Assembly: GCA_030068145.1 (NCBI GenBank)
Contig: JAPJBO010000081.1
Location: 370,468-434,467, forward strand
Source of the DNA: Diplonema papillatum
Lineage: Eukaryota; Euglenozoa; Diplonemea; Diplonemida; Diplonemidae
DNA: 64,000 nt
Reading direction: 5' to 3'
The translations under genes and the position numbers were made by a program. The notes under the pieces were generated by a model. That model was not told the origin of the DNA and ran no database searches. It saw only the letters and a list, made by a program, of their open reading frames with translations. This document shows positions 35,288 through 46,150 of the stretch, piece by piece; the stretch's first letter is position 1, and each line of letters opens with the position of its first letter.

Positions 35288-35830
35288 TAAGTATATTTAT
35301 CGGAAACAAAAAAATATTTATCGGAAACAAAAAAAAATATTTATCGGAAACAAAAAAAAATATTTATCGGAAACAAAAAAAATATTTATCGGAAACAGTT
35401 TCCGATAAATATTTTCCCGACTTAAGTGCTTCCCTTATGGTTTTCTCCGTTTTTACAAATATATGAGCGAAAAAACTAAAACTGACAAACATATGCACCG
35501 CGCATATATTTGTCAATTTTAGTTTTTTCGCGCATATTTTTGTTAAAAAAACAGTTTTTCGTGCATACGTTTCGTATGCGCACAGTTTTTTCGGCAGTTT
35601 ATCGCGCATATATTTGTAAGTTTCCCAATATTTTTTGTTTCCGATAAATATTTTCTTTTGTTTCCGATAAATATTTTTCGGAGAAAACCATAAGGGAAGC
35701 ACTTAAGTCGGGAAAATATTTATCGGAAACTGTTTCCGATAAATATTTTTTTTGTTTCCGATAAATATTTTTTTGTTTCCGATAAATATTTTTTTGTTTC
35801 CGATACATATTCTTGGTTTCCGAGAAATGT
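35288..35830. repeat. Large composite palindrome of the two AT-rich motifs, block C
   Basis: The left part (35288-35397) has about five copies of ATTTATCGGAAAC; the right part (35636-35830) has copies of TTTCCGATAAATATT. Between them, 35383-35449 and 35680-35750 are inverted copies of a block related to 30940-31009, and the middle (35450-35640) holds inverted copies of the GCGCGAAAAAACT motif. The whole segment is one nested inverted repeat of about 540 bp. Confidence 0.88.
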
Positions 35831-37606
35831 TTGGGGTTCCGAATCGTTGTTTCAAGGTACACTATAGCAGATAAGACGTCAATTGGTGTCGTTAGTCAAT
35901 TGTCGTAAGCTCCGGGCCGTTTCAACATTATTTAGTGTCTCCCTGCTTTGTCCCTCCCGTCAGCTGTGGACGACTTTGTCTAGTGTCGGACAGAGCCCGA
36001 GCAAGGCAGACTCGCCTCGACATTGGCGCATTTGCAAGCACACGATGGTTACTTCTCTGCTACCAGCTCCTGCCGATTGTCACGCGTCACCTCGCGCAGT
36101 TTTGATTAGCCTCTGGGTTCGGCAAACGAACGTGAAAGAAGACAGGCCAAAAGCCGCGGGTACATCGCCGGAAAGAACGTGGCAAAAAGGTGGCAATGAT
36201 ACCGCTGGAAGGAGGATGCGTCCGAGGAGAACGAGGGGCATTGGCAACGCAACTCATTGGAATATCGCCCATTCCACGAAAAAATGACACAATTATTCCG
36301 TCTGAAAAGCAGCTCGTGCTGGGTCAAAAATTTGGAAACTTGGAACATGTTTTTTTGGTGGAAAGAGCTATCCCTGGCCATTATGGGCAAGCAATCAGCT
36401 CGCGCGGCGACGAAAATCTGGCGGATGGACAAAAGTTCGGTTTTTAGGCTGTTTGAAAAAACTTGCAATTTAAAAACCCCGAAAAGGGTCTCAGACGGGA
36501 ATCGAACCGTCGACCAGCAAGGTGACAGTAGTAGTAGTATGTGTCATCCTAATCCGGGAACAAGTCAGGGAGAAGAACGGAGCAATCTTTACAAACAAAC
36601 GAGTGACATAAGGTGGCCGGTTGAGCGGCGCCAATCCGAGCGCACTCAGCAGCAGTGACGCGTCGGCAGTATTCGCACTTCGGGAGGTGACAAAAAAAAA
36701 GAAAAGGCCGCTCGGCGATATTCGCTCAGTCAGTTTTTGAGTAACCAGGGGTTATTCTAGGATTCTGGATTTTTGGTTTTGAGGGGTCCGGCTGTATTCG
36801 CCGGCCAAAGACTGGTTTTTTTGCATAAGCACAAGGCAGCCCCTCGAATGCAGTGTTGGTCTCTCAAGTTGCATGAGAACCCTTGGGGAGCATCTCAGAT
36901 GCGTCACCCCCACTCAACACATCTAGAACTTTCCGCAGTTCATTCGTCACCAGCTTGACGTTCTGTGTGCCTCGCTCGAAAACCCGGGTTTTATCTGCTA
37001 CCACATCATTCTAGCTGCACTCACAGATGTCTGGGGCAAGCAACTACCTCTAGAACATGGTTGTAGAGTCCCCTTAAGAAGTAGTGCGCGTCTCGGGCAA
37101 GCAGCAAGCCGCCGATGCCAAAAGACACCCCCTACAACGACACGCCCACCTATTTAAGGGTCGAGATCTCTTCGTAAACGGAATCAACCTGACAAATCAC
37201 TCCACCAACCAGGAGCGGCCATGCACCACCACACAATTCATCGAGAAAGAGCTCTCAATCTGTCAATCCTTGAGATCGTCCTGACCTAGTAAAATTACCC
37301 GTGTTGAGTCAAATTAAGCCGCATACTCCACGCCTGGTGGGGGAGTTCTGCTGGCTAGTTGATCCAATGGGCGGGGACTGGTTGGTGATATTTTCAAAAA
37401 AAGCCTAATCTATGATAACCCTTCTTTCAGCCGTTTGGCAAGCCATACCAGGAACCCCGCACACCCTCTGAAGCCAGATATTCATTCTGGATTCATTCCT
37501 TATGACAGACTATCAGGTAATAAAAAGACTCGCAGATATCTGTTCTTATCAGCTTAGTATCTGATACAACACACTTGTGTGTGATACCTATGCACGACAC
37601 CAACAG
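35831..37606. other. Spacer before the lipase-fold gene
   Basis: About 1.8 kb. A dispersed repeat copy lies at about 36322-36515. The missing first exon or exons of the lipase-fold gene are expected somewhere here, but I could not identify them. Nothing else is supported. Confidence 0.4.
36322..36515 (-). repeat. Dispersed repeat with a box-B-like motif, copy 1
   Basis: It shares three ordered anchors with 43782-43970: GGTCAAA, then GAAAGAGCTATCC, then GGAATCGAACC followed by CGACCAG. On the minus strand the last reads GGTTCGATTCC, like a tRNA box B. The flanking stems do not form a tRNA. It may be a tRNA-derived SINE remnant. Confidence 0.45.
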
Positions 37607-40600
37607 CTGTCGGTCGTGGGCTTTCTTGCGTCTGACGAGGGGAAGTTAGTATCGTCTTCGACTCTACGAGACGTCCTTGCCTATCAACACAATGCGACTG
37701 TTTGTGCCAACACGGCGGCGCCATCTTCCGATGCGTACACTGACTTTGGACTTCTTGTTGTGCAGACACGAAGCGATAAACCACAGCTCATCGTGGCTGT
37801 AGGCGGAGCATCGAGGCCGTCTGACGTGTATAGAAATGGAAACTTTGGCACTGCTGCGGCGAAGTTGAACGGCGAACGTGTGCGAGTCAACGGAGCTGCG
37901 TATCGTGCTGCTGTTAGGTTGTTCGGGTCTGTGTGCGAGATGTTGAAGGAGAGTGACTTGCGGCTGGGCGAAATGGAAAGCATTCTCTTCACAGGACACG
38001 GTATCGCAGGAGGCGTTGCAACCTTGCTTTGTTTGCTCGTTACTTCGCAGCTACATGACGAATTATCTGATGCAGTGCAACGTTTACCGGAGGACGATCG
38101 ACTTTCGGCATCTGTATCGGCGTCAGCACGACTTCTGCTGACTGGTGTAGACTTTCGAGCTCTGCGGTTTACCGTGTTTGGAGCTCCTCCGCTCTTACAC
38201 ACAGGTAGCCTGAGTCAAGCGCGGCGTATTCTTGTTGACATGGGGCACTGCCGAGCATTTGTAAACAACACCGATGTTGTTCCTCGTAGTTTATCTTCGT
38301 CGACGCCACAGTCGCATGCTCGATACATGGCAGAAGTTCTGTCGCTTGACCTGACAACGGTGCCTCAAAAGTGCTGGACCGAAGTTGGTGGCTTTCTTCC
38401 CCTTGCTACAGACTTGATCTGGCTGCAGTCACAATCATCTGCATGTGATACTTCGGAACGGGATGTGACTTCCTCGTCACCAGTTGTACACAAAACTGCG
38501 GTGTGTGCGCGTGGTCCGCAGTGCGAGGATCAGGTGAACATCGTTCTTGCGAGCCACTGGGCCGACATTGCATCAACGATGACTGTACGAATTTCAACGC
38601 TGCACACAGCCCTCGTGGACCATTCACTGGCTCGCTATCTTCTTGCTCTTTGCAAAGGCAGCAATGGGGCTCAGAGAATGACGCTGTCTCTTCTGGACGA
38701 TGCGAGTGCAGCGCAAGGGCGAGGGCTGTTGCACTCAGGTGCGGTTGAGGGCAAGAATTTTCGCCCCGTATGTCGGAGTCGGAAGTCATATGCTACCGTT
38801 GCTAGTCCCGCTGTTGTAGAGTTTCGTCGGAGGCAGCGGCGTGCTTTGGAACTGGAGGCTGCGGTGACACGGCGCATTGCGCAGTCTCGCACAAAGCTCC
38901 AAGGTGGCTCTTGCCCACCAGCTGCTCGAGCACCTCAGGCGGATACCCTGTCGCTGTCGGATGCGACAGGTGATGAGAGATGGATCAACATGCTTTTGCC
39001 GCGGCACCTCTCGTGCACATGCTTGAAGGCTTCGGGCGAGCATGTCCACGTGCAGGATGACACGAGCCGAAAAAGCTCGTCCGCCCTCGACGTTGTCCTC
39101 TGTAATACTTTGCTCGAAGCTTGGACGTCTGGCCTTTTCGACGATTTCTCGTACTTGTGCCTAAGCCGCGCCGTTGTGAAATGTCTGTTGTTGGAGGCTA
39201 CAAGCTGCGATCCGCATTTCATGATCGAAGAGTCACGGCCGGCGTCACACGCACCGAAGCTCGCCTACCCTCCACGCAAAGTGCGAGCAGAGCCTTTCGA
39301 GCTGAATGCTGCCGTAGTCATTCTATCGCAAGCTGTAGCCGGCTACACAGGCAAGTGGAAGTACTCGCTTCTGGAACTCAAGGCGACGGCACACAACAAC
39401 CGGGCGTGCTTCAAGAAGCGAGGCAACAAACATGCCGACGCTTCATCGGATCTTCAGCAGGCATCAGATGCGCTGTCCACATCAGGTGATGCCCCGTTGG
39501 CAAATCTTGCCTCGAGATTTGCTGAAGTATTGACCAACACGAGCGCTTTGCACGTATCGAAGCATGACTTTTTTGAAGCCTTCAATACTGCAGCGGCTTC
39601 GTGGATGTGTCATCGATCTGCAGCTCCAAAGCAACTTCGTATCAAAACTGCATTTGCGGCGGAGGAAGCATCGAGCCCCGCTCTTGGGCCTCGCGTACCT
39701 TTGGGCTTTGACGTTGCAACTTCACTAAAGTTTCCCCTGGGCTTATTCGTATCCCATGTGAGCACGGGTGAAATTGGCAGTGTAGCAGGACGGTCCCGTG
39801 GAAGGATAGGCGTCCTTTTCCAGCAAAACGAAAGTGAAGCGTGCCTGAGCTCAGCTTCTTGCGACAGGAGCAAGCTTTGTGGTTTGGTCGGCTGCATACC
39901 GCAGCACCTGGTTGCCGTTGCGAGTCCAGCTAACTTCCCAATCGGTGCAACTGTTTTTGCTGGGCTTTCACCAGGTATTGTTGTAGGTGTTGCTCGCGGA
40001 CGCGTTGGTGTGCGACTCTTAACTCGCAGTGCGTCACATCTGGGGAGTCGCGCTGCGTTCAATGTAGAATCGTTCGGTCCACCGGCTGGACTTCATCCAT
40101 CACAGGTTTTCGTGCTTCGTGGGTCGCAGCAGCCGGAGCCAGCCAGCCCAGTATACAACCCTGGCTCCGTTACCGAGGCAGTCCGCCAGTTTCTTCGAAA
40201 CGAATTCACCATTTTATACAATCTTTTGTCAGCGGCATCGCACCTTTTCCGATTCGTGCAGAAGAAGTTGCCAACAAAGCTACATACAGTGCAAGCCAGC
40301 AATACCGCGAAGAACGTCGAAGCTATGGCATGTCATATGCATCGGCACAAAACGCGTCCCGTGTTCAGACGTCCGACTTTCCAGCCTGCAGCAGAAGCTG
40401 TAAACTCTCAAAGCCGGGTTTGCGGAAATGTGAATTTATTGACCCTTTTTTCTGCAGCGAGAGCCATGGAAGGTTTGCTTGACTTGTTTGGCGAACAGTC
40501 GTCTCCTGAGGTTTTAGACGTCCAAAACCTTTTGCTCGATGCAGAAAAATGGTTCGACTTCAACCTTGAAGCCGTATCAGGGTACGAGTCGCCCCGTACA

Positions 40601-41542
40601 GACATTGACGTCAGCTGCGGTTCACTCGAAGCGGTTCATTCAGGACGCGAAGTGTCCGCTGGCCTACCGCGGCTGGCGCCGGATGAGAGGGCCGCATCCA
40701 TTTTCGCCCGGTCGAAAGGTCTCTGCACGACACAATCATCGGAGCTGCCACCAGTACGATCCCGTCCACGTACCTACCATGAGAACCTCAAGGGCCGATG
40801 TACGATCAACCACGAAAAGCATCTAAGAGAACGGAAAGCTCGCTGGATCATCCAGGCCGCTCAGGGTGACCCATCCGTTGTCCCGTGCAAGCAAGCACGA
40901 GATGCGAGGAATTTTCGTACTACAGCGGTGTGGGATCTGCATGACTCGCAGGCAGAGCGAGAGCAGGGCTGGAATAACAAGGTCGAGCCTCAGCCGCTGA
41001 CAGAGTTCAAACGTCGTCGTCAAGAGCAGCTGAATGGAAGCGGCAGTGCTGTTACACTCAGCGAGTTGCCCGGGATGCCGTCATCTCTAAGTAGCAAGAA
41101 TGCTCTTCTTATGGAACGTGTTGTCTACAACGAGACAACAAAGCGCAAAGCTATTGTGTACAAACAGTCCCGCGCGCACAGCTCGCTGCGCCGCGACCAG
41201 AACCGGCATCGTCTGAGCACTTCCGAGTGCATGATCCGTGCGCTCATAGTTGAACGAGAAGACCGCGCCTTTCTTGCCTTCCAGCGCGAGCACTCTAGCA
41301 CGTCCTGTTTAATAGCACAACAACAAGTACTCATGACAAACTTTCAATTCGCGTGGAATTGCTTCGTATCGGAAGAGCGAATAGCGATGCAGGACATCCA
41401 CACAGCATACACTTTTCTTGGAGCCGCGCTGGACGAGTTTGTGTGTAGGTTATCAATCGAGAAAGAAGAAGCGCGCGATTGTGATGGGCTTCACCTGGAA
41501 TGTCTTCGAAACGAGCGTACCATTGTGTTTTATTGCGTTTGA
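37607..41542 (+). CDS. Class-3-lipase-fold protein lacking the nucleophile serine (pseudoenzyme), 5' partial
   Basis: A single exon of about 1,311 codons. I place its start after the acceptor CAACAG at 37606; the frame has no ATG near its start and an in-frame stop at 37562, so the first exon lies upstream and is missing. The N-terminal 250 residues follow the lipase class 3 alpha/beta-hydrolase layout: QLIVAVGG strand, GAAYRAAVRLFGSVCEML helix, the nucleophile-elbow equivalent GHGIAGG, FTVFGAPPL, and NNTDVVPRSL. The family elbow is GHSxGG, so the catalytic Ser is Gly here. The Asp of the DVVP motif is retained and a His follows (SHARY). The remaining 1,000 residues include two similar strand-rich segments (FPLGLFVSHV and FPIGATVFAGL, each followed by a GxVxGxxRGRxGV pattern) and a basic C-terminal helical region. 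Binding or scaffolding rather than hydrolysis is inferred. Only the fold is confident. Confidence 0.75.
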   Translation: MSVVGFLASDEGKLVSSSTLRDVLAYQHNATVCANTAAPSSDAYTDFGLLVVQTRSDKPQLIVAVGGASRPSDVYRNGNFGTAAAKLNGERVRVNGAAYRAAVRLFGSVCEMLKESDLRLGEMESILFTGHGIAGGVATLLCLLVTSQLHDELSDAVQRLPEDDRLSASVSASARLLLTGVDFRALRFTVFGAPPLLHTGSLSQARRILVDMGHCRAFVNNTDVVPRSLSSSTPQSHARYMAEVLSLDLTTVPQKCWTEVGGFLPLATDLIWLQSQSSACDTSERDVTSSSPVVHKTAVCARGPQCEDQVNIVLASHWADIASTMTVRISTLHTALVDHSLARYLLALCKGSNGAQRMTLSLLDDASAAQGRGLLHSGAVEGKNFRPVCRSRKSYATVASPAVVEFRRRQRRALELEAAVTRRIAQSRTKLQGGSCPPAARAPQADTLSLSDATGDERWINMLLPRHLSCTCLKASGEHVHVQDDTSRKSSSALDVVLCNTLLEAWTSGLFDDFSYLCLSRAVVKCLLLEATSCDPHFMIEESRPASHAPKLAYPPRKVRAEPFELNAAVVILSQAVAGYTGKWKYSLLELKATAHNNRACFKKRGNKHADASSDLQQASDALSTSGDAPLANLASRFAEVLTNTSALHVSKHDFFEAFNTAAASWMCHRSAAPKQLRIKTAFAAEEASSPALGPRVPLGFDVATSLKFPLGLFVSHVSTGEIGSVAGRSRGRIGVLFQQNESEACLSSASCDRSKLCGLVGCIPQHLVAVASPANFPIGATVFAGLSPGIVVGVARGRVGVRLLTRSASHLGSRAAFNVESFGPPAGLHPSQVFVLRGSQQPEPASPVYNPGSVTEAVRQFLRNEFTILYNLLSAASHLFRFVQKKLPTKLHTVQASNTAKNVEAMACHMHRHKTRPVFRRPTFQPAAEAVNSQSRVCGNVNLLTLFSAARAMEGLLDLFGEQSSPEVLDVQNLLLDAEKWFDFNLEAVSGYESPRTDIDVSCGSLEAVHSGREVSAGLPRLAPDERAASIFARSKGLCTTQSSELPPVRSRPRTYHENLKGRCTINHEKHLRERKARWIIQAAQGDPSVVPCKQARDARNFRTTAVWDLHDSQAEREQGWNNKVEPQPLTEFKRRRQEQLNGSGSAVTLSELPGMPSSLSSKNALLMERVVYNETTKRKAIVYKQSRAHSSLRRDQNRHRLSTSECMIRALIVEREDRAFLAFQREHSSTSCLIAQQQVLMTNFQFAWNCFVSEERIAMQDIHTAYTFLGAALDEFVCRLSIEKEEARDCDGLHLECLRNERTIVFYCV

Positions 41543-43781
41543 GCAGCAGAAGAAAACAAATTCTGGCATCGGCTTCCGCCGACTGCCACGAATCTCATTT
41601 TCTCATTACTTGTGCGCGTTCTGCCCTTTTTGACTTCACTGCTCGGGCGCGTTTGCAGCCGTCTCACATCGACCCACGAGAAACATGGGTGATGGCCCTC
41701 TATTTTTTGTGCGAAAGTCGCTTCTGAAAAGCCGCTTAAAGGTCTTTTTGGGGTCTGTTCGGAGAGACCCAGACCAGAAGATCGGAAGTATCTGTGATCT
41801 TGCTTTGTGCCCTCAGAATCCCCGAACCGATCCACGCCACGGCTACAAATGGCACAACCCGATATCTTCGATATAATTGCACTTTTGCAACTTATCTTAA
41901 CCAGGTGCAGCAGCGAAAGTTTCATCCGTCCACAACTACCGTCATTGGGCATGTCCCTGTCTGAAGCGCAAATCTAAGCGTGCTGACGTGGAATTCTTCA
42001 CCGACCAGGCTTACCATGTTTTCGGGCCTGTACAGCTCTATTCCGAGGTATGGAGTCTTTTTTATAGTTCAGGTCCCGCAGTAGAAATTGTTGTGTAGGC
42101 AGGAAATAGCTTCACTACCTTTTCATTTGGTTTCAACATCAGAACCAGCTGATTTCCCGAGGTTTGCGGAGAAACCTTGAAGAAAGTGAGTATTATTATT
42201 ATTAAGTTCAATAGCACGGGAATGCCAAGCCACTCTGCCCATTTTGTTGAAGTTGCGGATACATCGTGGCCCGACTGTGAGACAGCGGGTGCTGTCCTCT
42301 TGCGGTGTCGTGTCCTCGCGCGGTAGCTCCGTGCCTGCGAGAGTTGTGCGCGTCCCAAGGGCGACCAGTGTAAAACGAGTGGTCGACCAGTGGTTGACGG
42401 CAGACTACCACAACTGGCACGCGACAGTACGGGAGTCTCTTGGGTGCTCAGCACTGCTGGGCCCCCACTGAACCCATTACACCATTATCACCATTAGGGG
42501 CCGTCTATCCCCCTACCTATTTTGCTGCATGTGTAGCGGAAACTTGTGCTCGAACGTTTTCAACAACTCTCAACGTTCTTTGGCTTAGTTCGCCAGAATT
42601 CGCCAACGTTTATGTATCTTTGGCGAGCTCGCCCTGGCGAACCTTCACACCGCCCCGTCTGACTTTTTTCGTACTTTTCTCGCATAATTAAGTAGTATAC
42701 CCGCCACTGTACTAGCTACTGAAATCAGTCTTAGTGATGGGCACATGGATGAGAATGGAACACAAGATCGCAAGAAGAGTCTTGCTCAAATGCAGAGGCC
42801 ACGATCTAGGCAGCATGCTTCCCGACCGACTGAATGGAGTCTCGTGTGCTCTGGAAAGGACGCAAGGCTTGACGAGGAGGTCAGCCTCCACGTTCCGTAT
42901 CTGTAGACCCCTCTCTTCAAGATTAAAGACTGGCGCCCACCGAGACTAGAGTTAACAGTAAAGTTCGGGTACGTACCCACATCCCGATTAGCAGTTAGTT
43001 TCGGGCCTTTGCTCATTGGTAAAGCAAAGCTCGAGTGATGCTAAGTTCGGACGTTGCTAAGTTCCTGTAAAGCAAAGTTCAGGCGGTGCTAAGTTCTGTT
43101 GAAGCTCAGTCTTGTCGGGCGATGCGAAGCTCGAGTCCGGCATTCCTAAGCTCATTTGCTTTGAGCTTGGGCAAAAAGTACAATTTTTGGGCACGTTAGA
43201 ACCACAAGAAAGGTTTCAAACCGGACCTCCAGTCCTGAAGGCTTGCGTCGTTTACTCTGCCATCACGGTGTCAATTTGGCCCAAAATAAAACCGACGAGT
43301 GCAGTCAAGTTTTACCTGAATGTTAACTACGTGAACTACGAAAAAGTGCTGCGGTCTCCGCCCCCCGGATCCCGTAAAAGTCTCGTGGTGGTCAACTTTC
43401 ACAAGGAAGGGCGGTTGAAACCGTATCGGGCGGAACGACGAGTAAGCTGAACCCTTTCCACAGGACAGTCCTTGACATTCCCCTGCTGGGAACCGCGTAT
43501 TCCCTACGATTAAGGAAAGATGTGATTGAGTCTTGGGCGAAAGGCATTGCTATCGGCTGCTTTGTAGGTGCGGCTGCGTACCTTCTGTTCGACAACGATG
43601 GTGACGAAGGTCACGATCCCGAGCTGCTTCTATCATGGTATGATTGTGCACCTTAAGCAACGTGTATATTGGGTGAACATGCTTGTACCTGGAGAACCTA
43701 AGCATGTGTGTGTGTGTGCAGAACTCGTGGAATTCCCGCGTCCACGACACAGATTTTGCTTCCTCATTTCCGCCACGTTTA
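41543..43781. other. Repeat-poor spacer without a gene
   Basis: About 2.2 kb. No domain was recognised. At 42985-43125 short near-repeats of GCTAAGTTC recur several times. Minus- and plus-strand frames at 42060-42470 overlap each other and have no homology that I can see. Confidence 0.4.
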
Positions 43782-43970
43782 GGTCAAATTTTGAGCAAAA
43801 TTCGGATATTTTTTTCGGGATGGAAAGAGCTATCCACGGCAAGTATCGGCACCCTTTTGGAACTCGATATAGCCAAAAATCTGACCCCCAGATGGCACTT
43901 TAGACGTTTTTGGGCCGATTTTCGGGCCTCAACAAAAACACTCCTCGGAGGAATCGAACCAGCGACCAGT
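43782..43970 (-). repeat. Dispersed repeat with a box-B-like motif, copy 2
   Basis: It carries the same ordered anchors as 36322-36515 at nearly the same spacing (128 versus 138 bp between the AGAGCTATCC and GAATCGAACC anchors). The rest is diverged. A long minus-strand open frame runs through it but has no domain. Confidence 0.45.
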
Positions 43971-44424
43971 TCGTGAGGAATGAAGAGAAAATTTTTGGAT
44001 TCGCGGACATCCTTCAGACTGTACCGCACGGGCAGCGCGTAGTGTCCTGCCGGCCCTTCAAAGGCAGCAGCCGACAGGCTGGCCGCCGGTAGCCCCGAAA
44101 GCCGTCCGTGCAGCCAGGCGATCTCCGCCTTCTGCTGCTCCACCACCGCGTACAGGTCCTTAACCAACGCGGCTAGGCCCCCGTTCGCGTCCACAGACTC
44201 CCCAGCAACAGGGGGCGGAGGGAGAACCGGTGGCACCACCGGCTCAATGGGATCGGCCTCGCCGTCCCTCCGCTCCGCCTCGGCCCACATGCGGCACGCA
44301 GGCACGCCTTCCTTCCAGCATCCACTCGCCTTCATCACGCGTCGAAACAACGGGCCGTTCGTGACCCCGACCTCCGCCAGCACCGCAATGAGCTTCCAAG
44401 GCTCCCAGGACTCAACAAAACCCA

Positions 44425-44545
44425 CCGTTACCGCTGTAACCACTTGTAACCAGCATGTAACCACTGAAACCGAGTGTAACCAGTCTGTAACCAGAATGTA
44501 ACCGCTTTAACCACTTGTATCCAGCATGTAACCACTGTAACCGAG
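44425..44545. repeat. GTAACCA-rich tandem repeat
   Basis: Short units of the form xTGTAACCA are repeated, and a larger unit of about 74 bp (CACTTGTAACCAGCATGTAA and the following bases) occurs nearly twice. It lies directly downstream of the minus-strand RNase H frame. Confidence 0.75.
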
Positions 44546-44947
44546 TGTGGCCATGTTCCCGCCTCCGAGAGACGTCAGGACGTTGACTTGCATCTCAAGC
44601 GCCGGGTGCATCGGCGTCTGCACGATACTCGTCAGCCGTCGCATCGCGCTCTTCATCGCGTACGATTTCGAGGTCGCCGAGTCCCGATACTCGGCTGTCG
44701 CTCGTCTCTGAACCTCATCCATCGCGCGATTCGAAAGAGCATCGGCGTCGATATTCTGCTCGCGCGGCACGTGCTCCAACTTGATGTCGGTGCCTTTCTG
44801 CCGCAGTTCCGCCACCTCTGCCTGCGCCCTCGTCTTGTACGGTCGCAGAGCTTCGGAACAGCGCGCGTTTCCTGTCATCTGGTCAACGACAACTCCGCTG
44901 TCCCCCCGAACAACCAGCTCTCCGCTCAGCCCTGGCTGGTCCGCCAA
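44507..44947 (-). pseudogene. Retroelement RNase H domain fragment
   Basis: The minus-strand frame reads LVVRGDSGVVVDQMTG, then an ALRPYKTRAQAEVAEL helix, IKLEHVPREQNIDADALSNR and AMD. This is an RNase H fold as found at the end of reverse-transcriptase polyproteins and in related plant-type RNase H proteins. The acidic residues of RGDS and of NIDADAL are catalytic positions and are retained. The first strand and the upstream polyprotein are missing: directly upstream (44950-45150) lie imperfect tandem repeats, and no reverse transcriptase or integrase is visible. The frame runs about 50 residues past the domain into repeat sequence. It is a retroelement remnant, opposite in strand to every gene in the window. 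Confidence 0.7.
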
Positions 44948-45793
44948 CGCAGCTACCTCATCGCCTGGGCAGCAGCCGAAAGCTCAAAGCACCCCTTCCG
45001 CGGGTGCTCGATCACAAGTTGCCCCGGCTGCCAAGGCATCTACCGCGTCGCAGCCCATCGCCACCCTAAGAAGCACCCCTTCCGCGGTGCTCGTTCACGA
45101 GTTACCCCAGCCGCCAACGCAGCTACGTCGTCGCCTGCCATCACTGCTCAATCAAGACCTGCCCCTTCTCGGCCAAGAGGGTCCATATCAGCCTCTGCAG
45201 CGCCGTCTGCCGTAGCAGCTCCATCGCAGCCTGCATCTGCTTCGCCTATTCTGCTCCCTGTTGTTACGGCTTCAGCGAAATTTCATTTTTTTTGATAAAA
45301 ACAAAGACGGCTAGCTTGCTAGGACTTTTCACTTTGGTTCTCACCCTGACCTGGAACTGGGGAAAACTGAAAGCACAGCTTCGGAGTTTCTTTCCTTGTC
45401 TTGCCATTCGGGACGTTGTCCGCAAGCATACTCTGCGTCTGATGATAGATAATGTTGAACAGTCCGGCTATCCCATACGAGTTGAAGGTTCGGAGGGGTA
45501 ACTTGCGGGGAATGATTGTATTTTGATATTCCCGCAAAAAAAATATATGCCACATACTGTAATATATTGTATAGTTTTCGGACAACCACTAGAAGCACTG
45601 GGTTTCCGAAGATCAACGCGAAAAAACGCGGAAGGCGTACCTTGGCGTACCGTACCGTCCGGCCGGGGGGCTTGGCCCCCCGGACCCCCCATTCTTCAAA
45701 CTTTCACAAAATCCGTGAGGTGGGCCTCGAAAACCCAAAACCCAGACGGGCCAGATTCAGTTTCCACCCCTGGGGGGGGGGTATCATGCCGAA
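44948..45793. other. Tandem duplications next to the RNase H remnant, then spacer
   Basis: A segment containing AAGCACCCCTTCCGCGG and CCGCCAACGCAGCTAC occurs in two diverged copies between about 44945 and 45130. From 45300 to 45790 no gene is supported; a G-run occurs at about 45769. Confidence 0.55.
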
Positions 45794-46150
45794 GTGGCCA
45801 CGCCCTACGTTAACGGGCTAATCTCTGACCTTCGTTCGGGTTTGAAGAGCAACCTGGGTGTCATGGAGGGATTCAGCCTTTGTGACCTGAGTGGGCCTGT
45901 GGCTGGAAACCAACCTGAGGCGGTCAGACTTGTTGATATTCTTGTCGCCCATTACGGCGAGGAAAAGGTCCGACCAACCCAGGAAGGCAGATCCGCACGT
46001 TCTCCTCCCTTTCTCAATGCCCGCTTCATTGCAGATTTCAGGAATGAGGTTTTTCCCCGAGCCGACGACGAGCACAGATCTGTTCTCGAGGAGCTCAAAA
46101 CCTTTCGACACCTCTCGGAACGGCATCGGTTGAAAGACTGTTCAGTTTGA
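45794..46150 (+). pseudogene. Possible transposase C-terminal fragment
   Basis: A 118-residue frame reads TPYVNGLISDLRSGLKSNLG, later VDILVAHYGEEKV and FIADFRNEVFPR. The arrangement loosely resembles the region before the C-terminal domain of hAT-like or ZNF862-like proteins: helix with SL-x2-RF, a LAxHYG motif, then an FxxF motif. There is no start context and no catalytic part. I list it as a weak candidate; it may be a chance frame. Confidence 0.3.

Noticed and set aside
36480..36545. Minus-strand tRNA (GGTTCGATTCC motif)
   Set aside because: The T-stem does not pair properly and no anticodon, D-arm or acceptor stem can be folded. The motif recurs in a dispersed repeat at 43950.
43784..44464. 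226-residue minus-strand frame, possible gag-like protein
   Set aside because: It runs through a dispersed repeat copy and the GTAACCA repeat, has no domain, and its composition changes along its length.
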